Under the pieces are notes generated by a model, which had not been told where the DNA came from, did not search any database, and worked only from the letters and a program-made list of their open reading frames with translations. A program made the translations under genes and the position numbers. Shown piece by piece: positions 25,535 through 33,889 of a stretch of DNA of 64,000 nucleotides. Location: contig CP166298.1 in NCBI GenBank assembly GCA_041281825.1, positions 2,542,001 to 2,606,000 on the forward strand. Reading direction: 5' to 3'. This stretch comes from Paenibacillus_D tarimensis_A (GTDB lineage: Bacteria; Bacillota; Bacilli; Paenibacillales; Paenibacillaceae). Position 1 is the stretch's first letter; the number at the start of each line of letters is the position of its first letter.

Positions 25535-26024
25535 TCATATTGAACGGGTCGCCGTTTATCCGGGCAGCTTTGATCCGGTTACGCTTGGCCATCTCGATAT
25601 CATTCAACGCGCAGCGAAACAATTTGACCGGCTTATCGTGGCCGTCCTTAATAATATGAGCAAAAAGCCGCTGTTTACCGTAGATGAGCGGAAAGAGCTG
25701 CTGCATAAGGTGACCGGCCATATGCCGAATGTGGAAATCGACAGCTTTCGGGATCTGCTTGTCCGGTATATGCGCTCCAAGAAAGCGCAGGTGATCGTGC
25801 GCGGTATCCGCTCGGTCACCGATTTCGAGTACGAGCTGCAGCTCGCTTCCACGAATCAGCATTTGGATGACGGAATTGAAACGATCTTCATGATGACGAA
25901 TCCGAAGTATTCCTACTTGAGCTCAAGCATTGTGAAAGAGATCGCCCAATTTGACGGAGACGTATATGAGCTTGTGCCGCCTGAGGTGGAACGGGCGCTG
26001 AACCGGAAGTATGATCGCAGTTGA
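25524..26024 (+). CDS. coaD: Phosphopantetheine adenylyltransferase
   Basis: 166 residues, typical for the family. The nucleotidyltransferase signature GSFDPVTLGHLDII is at residues 14-27 and the C-terminal YSYLSSSIVKEIA motif near 133. It adenylates 4'-phosphopantetheine, the penultimate step of coenzyme A synthesis. AGGAGG lies upstream inside the rsmD 3' end. Operon with rsmD. Confidence 0.95.
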   Translation: MSHNHIERVAVYPGSFDPVTLGHLDIIQRAAKQFDRLIVAVLNNMSKKPLFTVDERKELLHKVTGHMPNVEIDSFRDLLVRYMRSKKAQVIVRGIRSVTDFEYELQLASTNQHLDDGIETIFMMTNPKYSYLSSSIVKEIAQFDGDVYELVPPEVERALNRKYDRS

Positions 26025-26026
26025 CT

Positions 26027-26236
26027 GAGACTTAGGCAGAGAGACTTAAATCGGAGAGACTTAAATCGGAGAGACTTAAATCGGAGAGACTTAAATCGGA
26101 GAGACTTTGAGCTCCGCTCAAAGATCCCGATGTCATGCTCAAAGATCCCGATGTCATGCTCAAAGATCCGATGTCATGCTCAAAGATCCGGTGTCATGCT
26201 CAAGGATCCCGATGTCATGCTCAAAGATCCGATGTC
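26027..26236 (+). repeat. Tandem repeat array, left flank of ylbJ (15-bp and 20/21-bp units)
   Basis: One degenerate and four exact 15-bp units GAGACTTAAATCGGA (26027-26100) lead into a palindromic header at 26101-26123 (CTTTGAGC-TCC-GCTCAAAG). Six units of CTCAAAGATCCCGATGTCATG, 20-21 bp each, follow (starts 26117, 26138, 26159, 26179, 26199, 26220). The last unit contains the stop codon of the convergent ylbJ gene. Confidence 0.9.
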
Positions 26237-27446
26237 AAACGGAACGACGGCGGTTAAGCAGCCAAACGAGACAGGAGGCGCCGGTTATAACGGCGGTGGT
26301 GAGTGTGATCGCCGCAATGACGAGAGGCACGTGGTGCCAAAGTGACGGCAAATCCTGCGCACGCACCGGCAGGAGCATTCCGTTACCCGGAACGGGACCC
26401 GGTGCGAATACGGCTGCAATTCGCGATTCCAGAGCAGTGATGAACAGCCTGTTGACGGAGGGCCAAAGCGCCAAAGCCAATCCGAATGCAAGGGCTGCAT
26501 GTGTGATCCGGGCGAGGACAAAAGGGAAGAAGCGCAAGTCTGTGCCGGTGCAGCAGCTTCGCACTTGGAGCAGCCCGCTCCAGCCGCCCCACGCCAGTAC
26601 GGCTGCGATTGCCGCCAGTGAAACCGCCGTTCCGGAGGCGGATTGCAGCAGGCTTGCGGAATACGCGCCGAGATGGCTTTCATATAATCCGGCAAAAGAG
26701 AGAAACGCCCATCGCTTAGGCAGCGACAGCTGCAGCAGCCTGGCAACCAACGCGAATACAATCATAAATCCTCCGATCGTCATCAGCTTCTGGACGCCGG
26801 ATGTAACTGCGTCTCCAAGCGCTTTGCCAAAGCTGCGGCCGTCTTCGCGCCGGCCGGCCATCAGCGCACTGCCGGCGCGGAGGAACGGATTATCAAGGCG
26901 GCGGAGTTCCATGAGGGGCGGCGCAGCTTTGTTCCGTGCCGAGTCTACCGCCAAGAAGCGGAGGATCACGGCGGCGATCCACGCGGACAACCAGACGATC
27001 AGCGCAATGAACAATCCGGATGCCGGGGAATGCAGAAATCCGGAGCCGATAACGACAAGCATAAACATCGGGCTCGGCATATAGGAGACCGCGATCAGCC
27101 ACTCTGCGTCGGCGCGGCTTACGGCTTGCTTCCTGCGCAGCAGCGCTGCCGCCTCGGCGCCGGCCGTATAACCGGTCATCCACCCGAGCGTGAGCGGCCA
27201 CGCGGCCGCTCCGGGCAATCCGGCAAACCGCCGCATGAACGGATCGAGCAGCGCGCTTAACGCATGAATCGCCCCGAAGGCAAGCATTAATTCAGCCAGT
27301 ACGAGAAACGGCAGAAGTCCGGGAAAAACGATGTTCCACCAAACGGTCAATCCTTGCAATGCCGCTTGAAACGCTTCATCCGGCTGCTTGATAATCGCAG
27401 TGACGAGCCATAACGAGATGATGCCGAATATGACGGTTCGAGCCAT
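26235..27446 (-). CDS. ylbJ: Sporulation integral membrane protein YlbJ
   Basis: 403 residues, about eight hydrophobic helices, and two nucleoside-recognition (Gate) type segments: the N-terminal WWNIVFPGLLPFLVLAELML and the later SGVQKLMTIGGFMIVFALV. YlbJ-type proteins are required for mature spore formation (mother-cell side in B. subtilis; the homologue family also includes SpoVV). The Shine-Dalgarno AAGGAGG (27464-27458) and the stop codon both fall inside repeat units of the flanking arrays. It is transcribed against coaD and sepM. Confidence 0.85.
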   Translation of the reverse strand: MARTVIFGIISLWLVTAIIKQPDEAFQAALQGLTVWWNIVFPGLLPFLVLAELMLAFGAIHALSALLDPFMRRFAGLPGAAAWPLTLGWMTGYTAGAEAAALLRRKQAVSRADAEWLIAVSYMPSPMFMLVVIGSGFLHSPASGLFIALIVWLSAWIAAVILRFLAVDSARNKAAPPLMELRRLDNPFLRAGSALMAGRREDGRSFGKALGDAVTSGVQKLMTIGGFMIVFALVARLLQLSLPKRWAFLSFAGLYESHLGAYSASLLQSASGTAVSLAAIAAVLAWGGWSGLLQVRSCCTGTDLRFFPFVLARITHAALAFGLALALWPSVNRLFITALESRIAAVFAPGPVPGNGMLLPVRAQDLPSLWHHVPLVIAAITLTTAVITGASCLVWLLNRRRSV

Positions 27447-27456
27447 GATGCTCCAA

Positions 27457-27549
27457 CCTCCTTACATAGGGATCTTTGAGCATTACATACGGATCTTGAG
27501 CATTACATAGCATTACATAGGGATCTTTGAGCGGAGCTCAAAGTCTCTC
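27457..27549 (-). repeat. Tandem repeat array, 5' flank of ylbJ, inverted copy
   Basis: On the minus strand the same header GAGAGACTTTGAGCTCCGC (27549..) is followed by units of CTCAAAGATCCCTATGTAATG (27531..27511), a partial 10-bp unit, a 20-bp unit (27500..27481), and a final unit at 27480..27457 whose end reads TAAGGAGG, the ribosome site of ylbJ. With the left array it forms inward-facing flanks. The rest of 27550-27784 has only a 9-bp inverted repeat (AAAGATAAG/CTTATCTTT, about 27596-27641) and no gene. Confidence 0.88.
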
Positions 27550-27784
27550 AGTTTAAAAATTTCTTGATGGAGTTGAATGAATCCGGGCTCCGATTAAAAG
27601 ATAAGAAAAGTAACTTTCATCCCGATACAAGCTTATCTTTCAACGCGAAACGTTTGCTAATCTTGCCAGAGAACGGCGATAGCCATTTACGCTAGGCCCG
27701 GTAAAACTGATGATGGACAGACATTACAATGTACGCGAATGCGGCAACCGTTAGACCTTACGTTAGACAAGATGGAGGACACCG

Positions 27785-28816
27785 ATGCGCAAAAATACGG
27801 CCCGCCCGTTCCGGGGCATGTGGCGGTCAGCGCTGTTTGCGGCCGTCCTTATGATTTTTTTATTGTATATCCCTACCCCGTTCGCCGCTGTAGAGCCGGG
27901 CATCGCAGAGCCGGTGACTTCGATGGTTAAGGTAGCGGCAGGCGATCCGCCGGGTCAGGGAGTTTTCATGCTGACGACGGTCCGAATGTCCTTTGCAAAC
28001 TACTTAACCGTTGCAAGTTCTATATGGAAGAAAGATCTCGTCCTGTTCCGGAAAAAAGATATTTTGGGCGGCAAAAGTCAGGCTGAATATGCGGAGCGCC
28101 TCGTATACGTCATGCAAAATTCGCAAAGCAATGCAGTCGAGGCGGCTTACCGGCAGCTAGGCATTCATTACCGATTGCAGCCGCAGCGGCTTGTTGTGAC
28201 CGATGTATCGCCGCAGCTGGAGAACGGTACGTTCCGTGCAGGGGATGTGCTTGTCAGCCTTAACGCACACGAGGTGAAGGACGCCGCATCGGCCGCAGGG
28301 TTGCTGATGAAGCATCCGCCGGATGAGCCGCTCCGTCTGGTTGTCCTTAGGCAAGGGGAGCGAGCCAGTTTCGAGCACCGATTGGTGCAGCCGGTGACGG
28401 ATGCTGCCGGGAAAGACATGCCGAAGGCGCTTGGCGGCGTACAGTTGACGGAGATCCGAAATGTCGTGCCGGACAACGAAGCGCACGAGGTCACGATTGC
28501 GGCGGGAGAAATCGGAGGTCCGTCCGCCGGTATAATGTTTGCCCTTCAGACAATCGATTATTTAACGCCGGGAGATTTAGCGAACGGGAGGAAGGTCGCC
28601 GGGACCGGCACGATTGGAACGGACGGCCGGATCGGGCCGATCGGCAGCATTTCGCTTAAAGTGATGGCGGCTCACGATAAAGGAGCGGAATTGTTTCTGG
28701 CCCCGCGCGAAAATGTGCAGGAGGCGCGCGAAGCGGCTGCGTTAATCGGTACAAATATGCGTATCGAACCGGTAGAAACGCTTGCCCAGGCGCTTGAGGT
28801 GCTTGGGACCCCTTAA
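27785..28816 (+). CDS. sepM: PDZ-containing Lon-type serine protease SepM/YlbL
   Basis: 343 residues; GGAGG lies 7 nt upstream of the ATG. An N-terminal membrane anchor (about 14-36) is followed by a PDZ domain (about 120-200, FRAGDVLVSLNAHEV) and a C-terminal Lon protease domain. The Ser of GGPSAGIMFA (about 241) and the Lys of SISLKVMAA (about 286) form the Ser-Lys dyad. Family members are surface proteases; in streptococci SepM trims competence pheromone, and in B. subtilis YlbL is a DNA-damage checkpoint protease. Confidence 0.9.
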   Translation: MRKNTARPFRGMWRSALFAAVLMIFLLYIPTPFAAVEPGIAEPVTSMVKVAAGDPPGQGVFMLTTVRMSFANYLTVASSIWKKDLVLFRKKDILGGKSQAEYAERLVYVMQNSQSNAVEAAYRQLGIHYRLQPQRLVVTDVSPQLENGTFRAGDVLVSLNAHEVKDAASAAGLLMKHPPDEPLRLVVLRQGERASFEHRLVQPVTDAAGKDMPKALGGVQLTEIRNVVPDNEAHEVTIAAGEIGGPSAGIMFALQTIDYLTPGDLANGRKVAGTGTIGTDGRIGPIGSISLKVMAAHDKGAELFLAPRENVQEAREAAALIGTNMRIEPVETLAQALEVLGTP

Positions 28817-28841
28817 GAAGTCCGGTTTCCGAGCCGCCGCT

Positions 28842-30083
28842 TTAAATCATAACGGGCCGTTCGAAGTAATCGCGAAACATATCGCGGGGAAGCGCATCCG
28901 GTTTCGCGAGCGAATAAACGGACGTTGCCCGGATATCCAGTTCAAGGAAACGGAGCTGCTTAGGCGGACGCGCCGCGCTTAGCAGAACCGGGAGCTTGGC
29001 GGACTGCTTCATCCGTTTCAGCAGCTGCCTGCCTTTTTCTGTAAATCCGAGCACGCGGATGTAGTCAATCCCGGTCTGCAGCCGGTCGGAATGCAGCTCC
29101 GCCTTCAAGTGCCCAAGCAGTACAGCAAGCAGTGACCGCTGCAGCTTGGTTCTTGTATATCGTTTCGTTTTGAGCGCACCCAGCAGCGATTCGAAGTCAG
29201 GCCTGTCCAAACGCCCAAGCGCCTGAAGAAGCCTGTGCTCCAGCCCCTCGCTGATTTCATGATACCGGGACAAGCCGGATGCGCTGTGCGAAGCGAGCTG
29301 GTGAAGCAGCTTCGGGAAAAAAAGCTCCCAGCTGACCGGTCCTTGCCCGGCCTCCCAAGCCTTTTCCATAATATGGAGCGTGGATTGAGGAACGAAAGGG
29401 GCGATCTGCGCCAGCGAATGATCCGACATCAGCTTATGCCGGATTGCGGTGGCGCTGGCAATCTGACGGTCGGTAATATCCGTCTGGTTATAGCCGGCTT
29501 TCTCCCGAACGATCGTATACGGCTCGATGCGGCTATGGATCCTCTCCAAAGCGAGCAAATAGTGAAGTCCCAGCGTGTTGTTCGGTTTGGCAAGCGGATA
29601 ATCGGCCGCATTGTGAAGCCCCTGCTCCGACATGTACCGCTTGACGGCAGCGCTGTAAGCGTTCGGATAGCTGAGCCCGGTTTTCAGCGCTTCCCGCAAG
29701 AGAAGCTGAAACTGTTCCGGTTCGCTGGCGAGCGTCTTTGCAATCGTCAGCAAACTTTCGAGCTCCCCGCTTTCGCTGCCGAAACAGAGGGCGTCGACAA
29801 CGCCGGTTGCGTCAAGCAGAGAGACTGCCCCGAACGCGAACCATTCCGCGGCTTGCGTTGCATAAGCGACCGGCAGCTCAATGACCAGATCGCAGCCTCC
29901 GAGAAGGGCCATTTCGGTGCGCATCCATTTATCGAGCAGCGCAGGCTCGCCGCGCTGTAAAAAGTGGCCGCTCATCACGGCGACAACCGCATCCGCCTGC
30001 GTTATTTTCACCGATTGTTGCAAATGATACAAATGTCCGTTGTGAAAAGGATTGTATTCAACGATAATTCCGACGGACCGCAT
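28842..30083 (-). CDS. tmcAL: tRNA(Met) cytidine acetate ligase TmcAL (YlbM)
   Basis: 413 residues. The nucleotidyltransferase signature EYNPFHNGHLYHL is at 9-21, with a later SGHFLQRGEPALLDKW stretch typical of TmcAL. It activates acetate with ATP and makes N4-acetylcytidine at the wobble base of elongator tRNA-Met. It is convergent with sepM and divergent from the ylbN-rpmF operon, the same order as in B. subtilis. Confidence 0.92.
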   Translation of the reverse strand: MRSVGIIVEYNPFHNGHLYHLQQSVKITQADAVVAVMSGHFLQRGEPALLDKWMRTEMALLGGCDLVIELPVAYATQAAEWFAFGAVSLLDATGVVDALCFGSESGELESLLTIAKTLASEPEQFQLLLREALKTGLSYPNAYSAAVKRYMSEQGLHNAADYPLAKPNNTLGLHYLLALERIHSRIEPYTIVREKAGYNQTDITDRQIASATAIRHKLMSDHSLAQIAPFVPQSTLHIMEKAWEAGQGPVSWELFFPKLLHQLASHSASGLSRYHEISEGLEHRLLQALGRLDRPDFESLLGALKTKRYTRTKLQRSLLAVLLGHLKAELHSDRLQTGIDYIRVLGFTEKGRQLLKRMKQSAKLPVLLSAARPPKQLRFLELDIRATSVYSLAKPDALPRDMFRDYFERPVMI

Positions 30084-30196
30084 TCCATCTCACCTCCGGC
30101 ATGCGAAAAAATTCAGCTTTTTGCTATTAGTATACACCTCAATTGGGCGATCGGCATTTCATTTGTTGGGCGCGCATGAAAAAACATGTGAAAATG

Positions 30197-30226
30197 TTGA
30201 CAAAACAGCGTTCCGGTCGATATAAT
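30197..30226 (+). promoter_or_regulatory. Consensus sigma-A promoter of ylbN-rpmF
   Basis: TTGACA (30197-30202), 18-nt spacer, TATAAT (30221-30226): both hexamers match consensus exactly, 27 nt upstream of the ylbN ATG. Confidence 0.88.
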
Positions 30227-30253
30227 AATCTTTGTTTGTTTGGAGTGATCCTA

Positions 30254-30763
30254 ATGATAATTCGAATACAGGAATTGGTTGCCAAAGGGACAAGGCTCTC
30301 AATCCGCGAGACAATGAACGTCGAAGCTCTTCTTCGGAACAATAAAGACGTTTTGAACGCCAGCCCGCTTGAGATCCGGCTGGAAGCTTACGCCGAACAA
30401 TCGGTTGTTCATGTGCAGGGGGAGCTCATAATTGAACTGGAGCTGGCATGCTCCCGATGCCTGGAACCGACGGCCGAGAAGATAGTCATCCCGTTCTTCG
30501 AACGGTTTCGGTCTGCCGCGGCAGCGGCGGCCGGTGAAGAGGACGAGGACATCATCGACTCGGAGGATGACCGGATCGACCTGAAGCCGTATGTGGAAGA
30601 ATCGCTGCTGCTTCATGTGCCTTTCGTGCCCTTATGCAGGGAGGCGTGCGGCGGACTCTGTCCGCAATGTGGGAGCAATTTGAACGAAAGCCAATGCGGC
30701 TGCATAAATGAGAGGGTCGACCCCCGTTTCGCAGCGCTTAAAGAGCTGTTTAAGGGTGAATGA
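30254..30763 (+). CDS. ylbN: DUF177 protein YlbN (YceD family)
   Basis: 169 residues from ATG 30254 (GGAG 8 nt upstream); an upstream in-frame start lies before the promoter and is rejected. It has the conserved ELELACSRCLEP motif near 70 and a C-terminal zinc-ribbon-like cluster CGGLCPQCGSNLNESQC. YceD/DUF177 genes are almost always next to rpmF; the bacterial and plant homologues act in 23S rRNA accumulation. An acidic Glu/Asp run lies at about 98-113. Confidence 0.88.
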   Translation: MIIRIQELVAKGTRLSIRETMNVEALLRNNKDVLNASPLEIRLEAYAEQSVVHVQGELIIELELACSRCLEPTAEKIVIPFFERFRSAAAAAAGEEDEDIIDSEDDRIDLKPYVEESLLLHVPFVPLCREACGGLCPQCGSNLNESQCGCINERVDPRFAALKELFKGE

Positions 30764-30808
30764 ACAAACGGCAGTAAGAGCCGCAATTCTGTGAAGGAGG
30801 TGGGAAAT

Positions 30809-30982
30809 ATGGCAGTACCACAAAGAAGAACGTCCAAAACACGTCGCGACAAACGCCGTACGCACTTCAAATTGGCGGTTCCGGGCATGGTGAAATGCGA
30901 CCAATGCGGAGAACTGAAATTAGCTCATCGCGTATGTAAAGTATGCGGGACCTATAAATCGAGAGAAATCATTTCGCAATAA
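30809..30982 (+). CDS. rpmF: 50S ribosomal protein bL32
   Basis: 57 residues; AAGGAGG lies 9 nt upstream of the ATG. N-terminal MAVPQRRTSKTRRDKRR is the bL32 signature, and the zinc ribbon has four Cys (CDQC and CKVC). It is cotranscribed with ylbN and followed by a strong terminator. The Cys-containing form is the zinc-binding paralogue type. Confidence 0.96.
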   Translation: MAVPQRRTSKTRRDKRRTHFKLAVPGMVKCDQCGELKLAHRVCKVCGTYKSREIISQ

Positions 30983-30993
30983 CCAACTGAGAA

Positions 30994-31028
30994 GTAGTAC
31001 TTCATCCCCGGTGAGGTGCTATTTTTTT
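30994..31028 (+). terminator. rpmF terminator
   Basis: A 12-bp stem (30994-31005 with 31011-31022, several G-U) around CCCCG is followed by seven Ts. Confidence 0.85.
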
Positions 31029-31032
31029 ATCC

Positions 31033-31096
31033 GCACGGCGTGAGATCATTCTAAGAAGCAGTTCGAATGGTCATTGCTTCTCGCCGTGTTTTTCTT
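31033..31096 (+). terminator. Second long hairpin with T-tract before fapR
   Basis: CACGGCG and CGCCGTG close a ~55-nt inverted repeat with inner pairing (GAG/CTC, ATTC/GAAT, GAAGCA/TGCTTC) and TTTTTCTTT after it. It can act as a back-up terminator just before the fapR promoter. Confidence 0.6.
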
Positions 31097-31124
31097 TATA
31101 CTGGATTTAGTACCTGGTGATAAT
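31095..31124 (+). promoter_or_regulatory. fapR promoter overlapped by a FapR operator
   Basis: TTTATA (31095-31100) and GATAAT (31119-31124) with an 18-nt spacer. The stretch 31107-31123, TTAGTACCTGGTGATAA, closely matches the known FapR inverted-repeat site. FapR bound here would block its own operon until malonyl-CoA releases it. Confidence 0.8.
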
Positions 31125-31205
31125 AGCAGACTTTAAAAATTGTTTAATCAAAGCGCCTGCGTGGTCAAAAAGCCTGTTGAGATCTCCAACACTATATGTA
31201 TAAAG

Positions 31206-31823
31206 GTGGTGCGGACCATCGAACGTCTGCCCAAACGACAGCGGCAGCAGCAGCTGTCCAAGCTGATCGAAGAAAATCCGTTTATTTCGGACCGGGAATT
31301 GAACCGGCTGTTAAAGGTAAGCATACAAACGATCCGTCTGGATCGGATGGAGCTTGGTATTCCCGAGCTTCGGGAGCGATTGAAGCTGATGGCCGAACGG
31401 TCGTATGACGCGGTGCGTTCGCTGCCGCTCCATGAAGTGATCGGCGATATCATCGACCTCCAACTGGACAAATCCGGCATTTCCATTTTTGAAATCCGTG
31501 ATGAGCATGTATTTTCAAGAACGGGGATCGCCAGGGGTCATCATGTGTTCGCGCAAGCGAATTCACTGGCCGTTGCGGTGATTAATGATGAAATTGCATT
31601 AACCGCTTCCGCCGACATCCGGTTTATCCGTTCCGTCAAGCTTGGGGAGAAGTGTATCGCCAAAGCTTATGTGAGGTCGATTTCCGGAGGCCGGAGCAAG
31701 GCGAAGGTGGAAGTATTCACTTATGTTGGCGAAGAAATGGTTTTTCAAGGGCATTTTATTATTTATCGATCCGCTGGGGAGGCCAACATCGAAGGAGGAG
31801 ACGTATATGCGGATCGCGATTGA
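31206..31823 (+). CDS. fapR: Fatty-acid biosynthesis repressor FapR
   Basis: About 205 residues; B. subtilis FapR has 188. An N-terminal winged-type HTH (FISDRELNRLLKVSIQTIRLDRMELGIPELRER) is joined to a C-terminal hotdog-fold effector domain with ARGHHVFAQANSLAVAVI, where malonyl-CoA or malonyl-ACP binds. Start uncertain: GTG 31206 is chosen because homology begins right after it, but AAAGG is too close; TTG at 31140 is an in-frame alternative. It overlaps plsX by 17 nt. Confidence 0.93.
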   Translation: MVRTIERLPKRQRQQQLSKLIEENPFISDRELNRLLKVSIQTIRLDRMELGIPELRERLKLMAERSYDAVRSLPLHEVIGDIIDLQLDKSGISIFEIRDEHVFSRTGIARGHHVFAQANSLAVAVINDEIALTASADIRFIRSVKLGEKCIAKAYVRSISGGRSKAKVEVFTYVGEEMVFQGHFIIYRSAGEANIEGGDVYADRD

Positions 31824-32796
31824 CGCAATGGGCGGCGATCATGCTCCGGCTGCAATCGTATCGGGAGCGCTGGAAGCGGCGGCGGAGTGGCCCGATTTAA
31901 GCATTACGCTGGTCGGCGACGGACGAAAGCTGGAGCAGCTTATCAAACAAAACGCGCCGGGCAACGTGAAGCTGATGCATGCCGCCGAGGTAGTGGAGCC
32001 GGACGAAGAGCCGGTAAAGGCAGTGCGCCGCAAGAAGGATTCTTCGATGGTCGTCGCCGGACGCCTTGTCCGCGAAGGGGAAGCAGACGCGATGATCTCC
32101 GCAGGCAATACCGGAGCCCTGATGACGACCGGTTTGCTTGTTGTCGGACGCATTGAAGGCATTGAGCGTCCGGCGCTCGCCCCGATGATGCCGACGCTCG
32201 ATCAGACCGGGGTGCTGGCGCTGGATCTGGGCGCCAATATGGACGCAAGGCCTGAGCATTTACTGCAATATGCACTGATGGGCAGCATTTACCGGGAAAA
32301 GGTGCACGGGATACATAAGCCCAGAGTCGGCTTGCTGAACGTCGGTACGGAAGCGCGCAAAGGGAACGAGCTGACGAAAGCGGCTTATGATCTGCTTGAG
32401 GCGTCGCCGATCCATTTTGTAGGGAATGTTGAAGCGCGCGATGTGCTGGCCCGGAATTGCGACGTGCTCGTATGCGACGGGTTTGTCGGCAACATTATGC
32501 TTAAAGCGATGGAAGGTACGGCAAGCACAATTTTCTCGGTGCTGAAGCAGGAATTTACGCATAACTGGCTTACTAAGCTGGCCGCTGCGGTGATGCTGCC
32601 GCGGCTTCGCGGTTTGAAAAAAACGATGGATTACAAGGAACACGGCGGAGCTCCGCTGCTCGGCGTGAACGGGCTGGTCATTAAAGGACACGGCTCCTCG
32701 GATGCCGTGGCGATTAAAAATGCCGTCAGACAAGCGCGTATGGCGCTGCAGGGCCAATTAATCCACACGATAAGAACGGAAATAAGCGGGAAGTGA
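31807..32796 (+). CDS. plsX: Phosphate acyltransferase PlsX
   Basis: 329 residues from ATG 31807, GGAGGAG upstream. N-terminal MRIAIDAMGGDHAP is diagnostic; later AGNTGALM, then VGTEARKGNEL and CDGFVGNIMLK are conserved. It converts acyl-ACP to acyl-phosphate, the donor for PlsY, and so links fatty-acid and phospholipid synthesis. Second gene of the FapR-controlled operon. Confidence 0.95.
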   Translation: MRIAIDAMGGDHAPAAIVSGALEAAAEWPDLSITLVGDGRKLEQLIKQNAPGNVKLMHAAEVVEPDEEPVKAVRRKKDSSMVVAGRLVREGEADAMISAGNTGALMTTGLLVVGRIEGIERPALAPMMPTLDQTGVLALDLGANMDARPEHLLQYALMGSIYREKVHGIHKPRVGLLNVGTEARKGNELTKAAYDLLEASPIHFVGNVEARDVLARNCDVLVCDGFVGNIMLKAMEGTASTIFSVLKQEFTHNWLTKLAAAVMLPRLRGLKKTMDYKEHGGAPLLGVNGLVIKGHGSSDAVAIKNAVRQARMALQGQLIHTIRTEISGK

Positions 32797-32808
32797 GAGT
32801 GACCTAAG

Positions 32809-33795
32809 GTGAATTTGCATCCAGTCGGTATTATCGGGACCGGCAAATACGTCCCGGAACGTATTCTAACGAATCAGGAATTGGAACAAATGGTCGATAC
32901 CAATGACGAGTGGATCGTTACCCGGACCGGCATACGCGAGCGCCGGATGGCCGCGCCGGAGCAGGCGACGTCGGATTTGGCCTATGAAGCGTCGGTGAAA
33001 GCGCTGGAAGCATCCGGCGTGTCAGCCGAGGACATTGATCTTATTGTCGTGGCAACGATTACGCCGGATATGTTCTTCCCTTCGACCGCCTGTCTGCTTC
33101 AGGAAAAGCTGGGGGCGAAGAAAGCGGCCGCTTTCGACCTGTCGGCCGCCTGCTCGGGATTTATTTACGGACTCGCCAATGCATCGAGCATGATCGCCTC
33201 CGGGATGTACAAGCATGTGCTGGTCGTCGGGGCGGAATGCCTGTCCCGGATTACAGACTATACGGATCGCAACACTTGCATCTTGTTCGGCGACGGTGCA
33301 GGAGCGGTCGTATTAGGGCGGGTGCCGGAAGGCAGAGGTTTTCGATCCTTCGAGCTTGGAGCGGACGGGTCGGGAGGCGAACTGCTTAAGGTGTGCGGCG
33401 GCGGCTCGCGTCTGCCTGCCACAGAAGGGAGCGTCGGAGACCGTCAGCACTTCATACAGATGGCAGGCAGCGATGTGTTCAAATTCGCGGTCCGGATCAT
33501 GGGCAGCGCGGCGGAGGATGCGCTCAGCAAAGCGGGAATGACGAAAGCGGATATCGATCTGCTTATTCCGCATCAGGCCAATATCCGGATCATTCAATCG
33601 GCGCTGAACCGGCTCGATCTGCCGGAAGAGAAGTGTATGGTCAATCTTGATAAGTACGGTAACGTATCGGCGGGTTCGATCCCGATCGCGCTTGCGGAGG
33701 CCGTCGAGGAAGGCCGTATTCAAGAAGGCGATACGCTTGTGTTTGTCGGATTCGGCGGCGGATTGACCTGGGGCGCATCGGTGCTGATCTGGTAG
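32809..33795 (+). CDS. fabH: Beta-ketoacyl-ACP synthase III
   Basis: 328 residues, GTG start with only a weak ribosome site 12 nt after plsX, so coupled translation is likely. Catalytic triad visible: Cys115 in LSAACSGF, His in IPHQANIRI (about 252) and Asn in KYGNVSAGS (about 282). It condenses acetyl- or branched acyl-CoA with malonyl-ACP to start fatty-acid synthesis. In Paenibacillaceae branched primers would be expected; specificity cannot be read off the sequence. Confidence 0.95.
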   Translation: MNLHPVGIIGTGKYVPERILTNQELEQMVDTNDEWIVTRTGIRERRMAAPEQATSDLAYEASVKALEASGVSAEDIDLIVVATITPDMFFPSTACLLQEKLGAKKAAAFDLSAACSGFIYGLANASSMIASGMYKHVLVVGAECLSRITDYTDRNTCILFGDGAGAVVLGRVPEGRGFRSFELGADGSGGELLKVCGGGSRLPATEGSVGDRQHFIQMAGSDVFKFAVRIMGSAAEDALSKAGMTKADIDLLIPHQANIRIIQSALNRLDLPEEKCMVNLDKYGNVSAGSIPIALAEAVEEGRIQEGDTLVFVGFGGGLTWGASVLIW

Positions 33796-33799
33796 GCCA

Positions 33800-33869
33800 T
33801 GCTTACGAAGCTTTTTGCTCGGCAAAACCTAAGCCGGTGCTTACGAAGCAGGTTTTGCTCCGCAAAACC
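33800..33869 (+). repeat. Two copies of a 31-bp palindromic repeat upstream of fabD
   Basis: TGCTTACGAAGC followed by a GGTTTTGC-TCC-GCAAAACC palindrome occurs at 33838-33869, with a diverged copy at 33800-33829. The fabD ribosome site (AAGAGGAGAG) begins 5 nt after the second copy. The family is distinct from the ylbJ/ffh repeats but shares the same layout. Confidence 0.75.
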
Positions 33870-33889
33870 TTTTAAGAGGAGAGAGTACA

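Noticed and set aside
26117..26236. CRISPR-like regularly spaced repeats
   Set aside because: The 20-21-bp units abut with no unique spacers, so this is a tandem repeat, and no cas genes are nearby.
29235..29960. 241-codon plus-strand frame over tmcAL
   Set aside because: Shadow of the confident tmcAL gene on the other strand.
31196..31408. ATG-started frame with AGG-rich context at the fapR start
   Set aside because: Out of frame with FapR, and its Arg-rich product has no family features.
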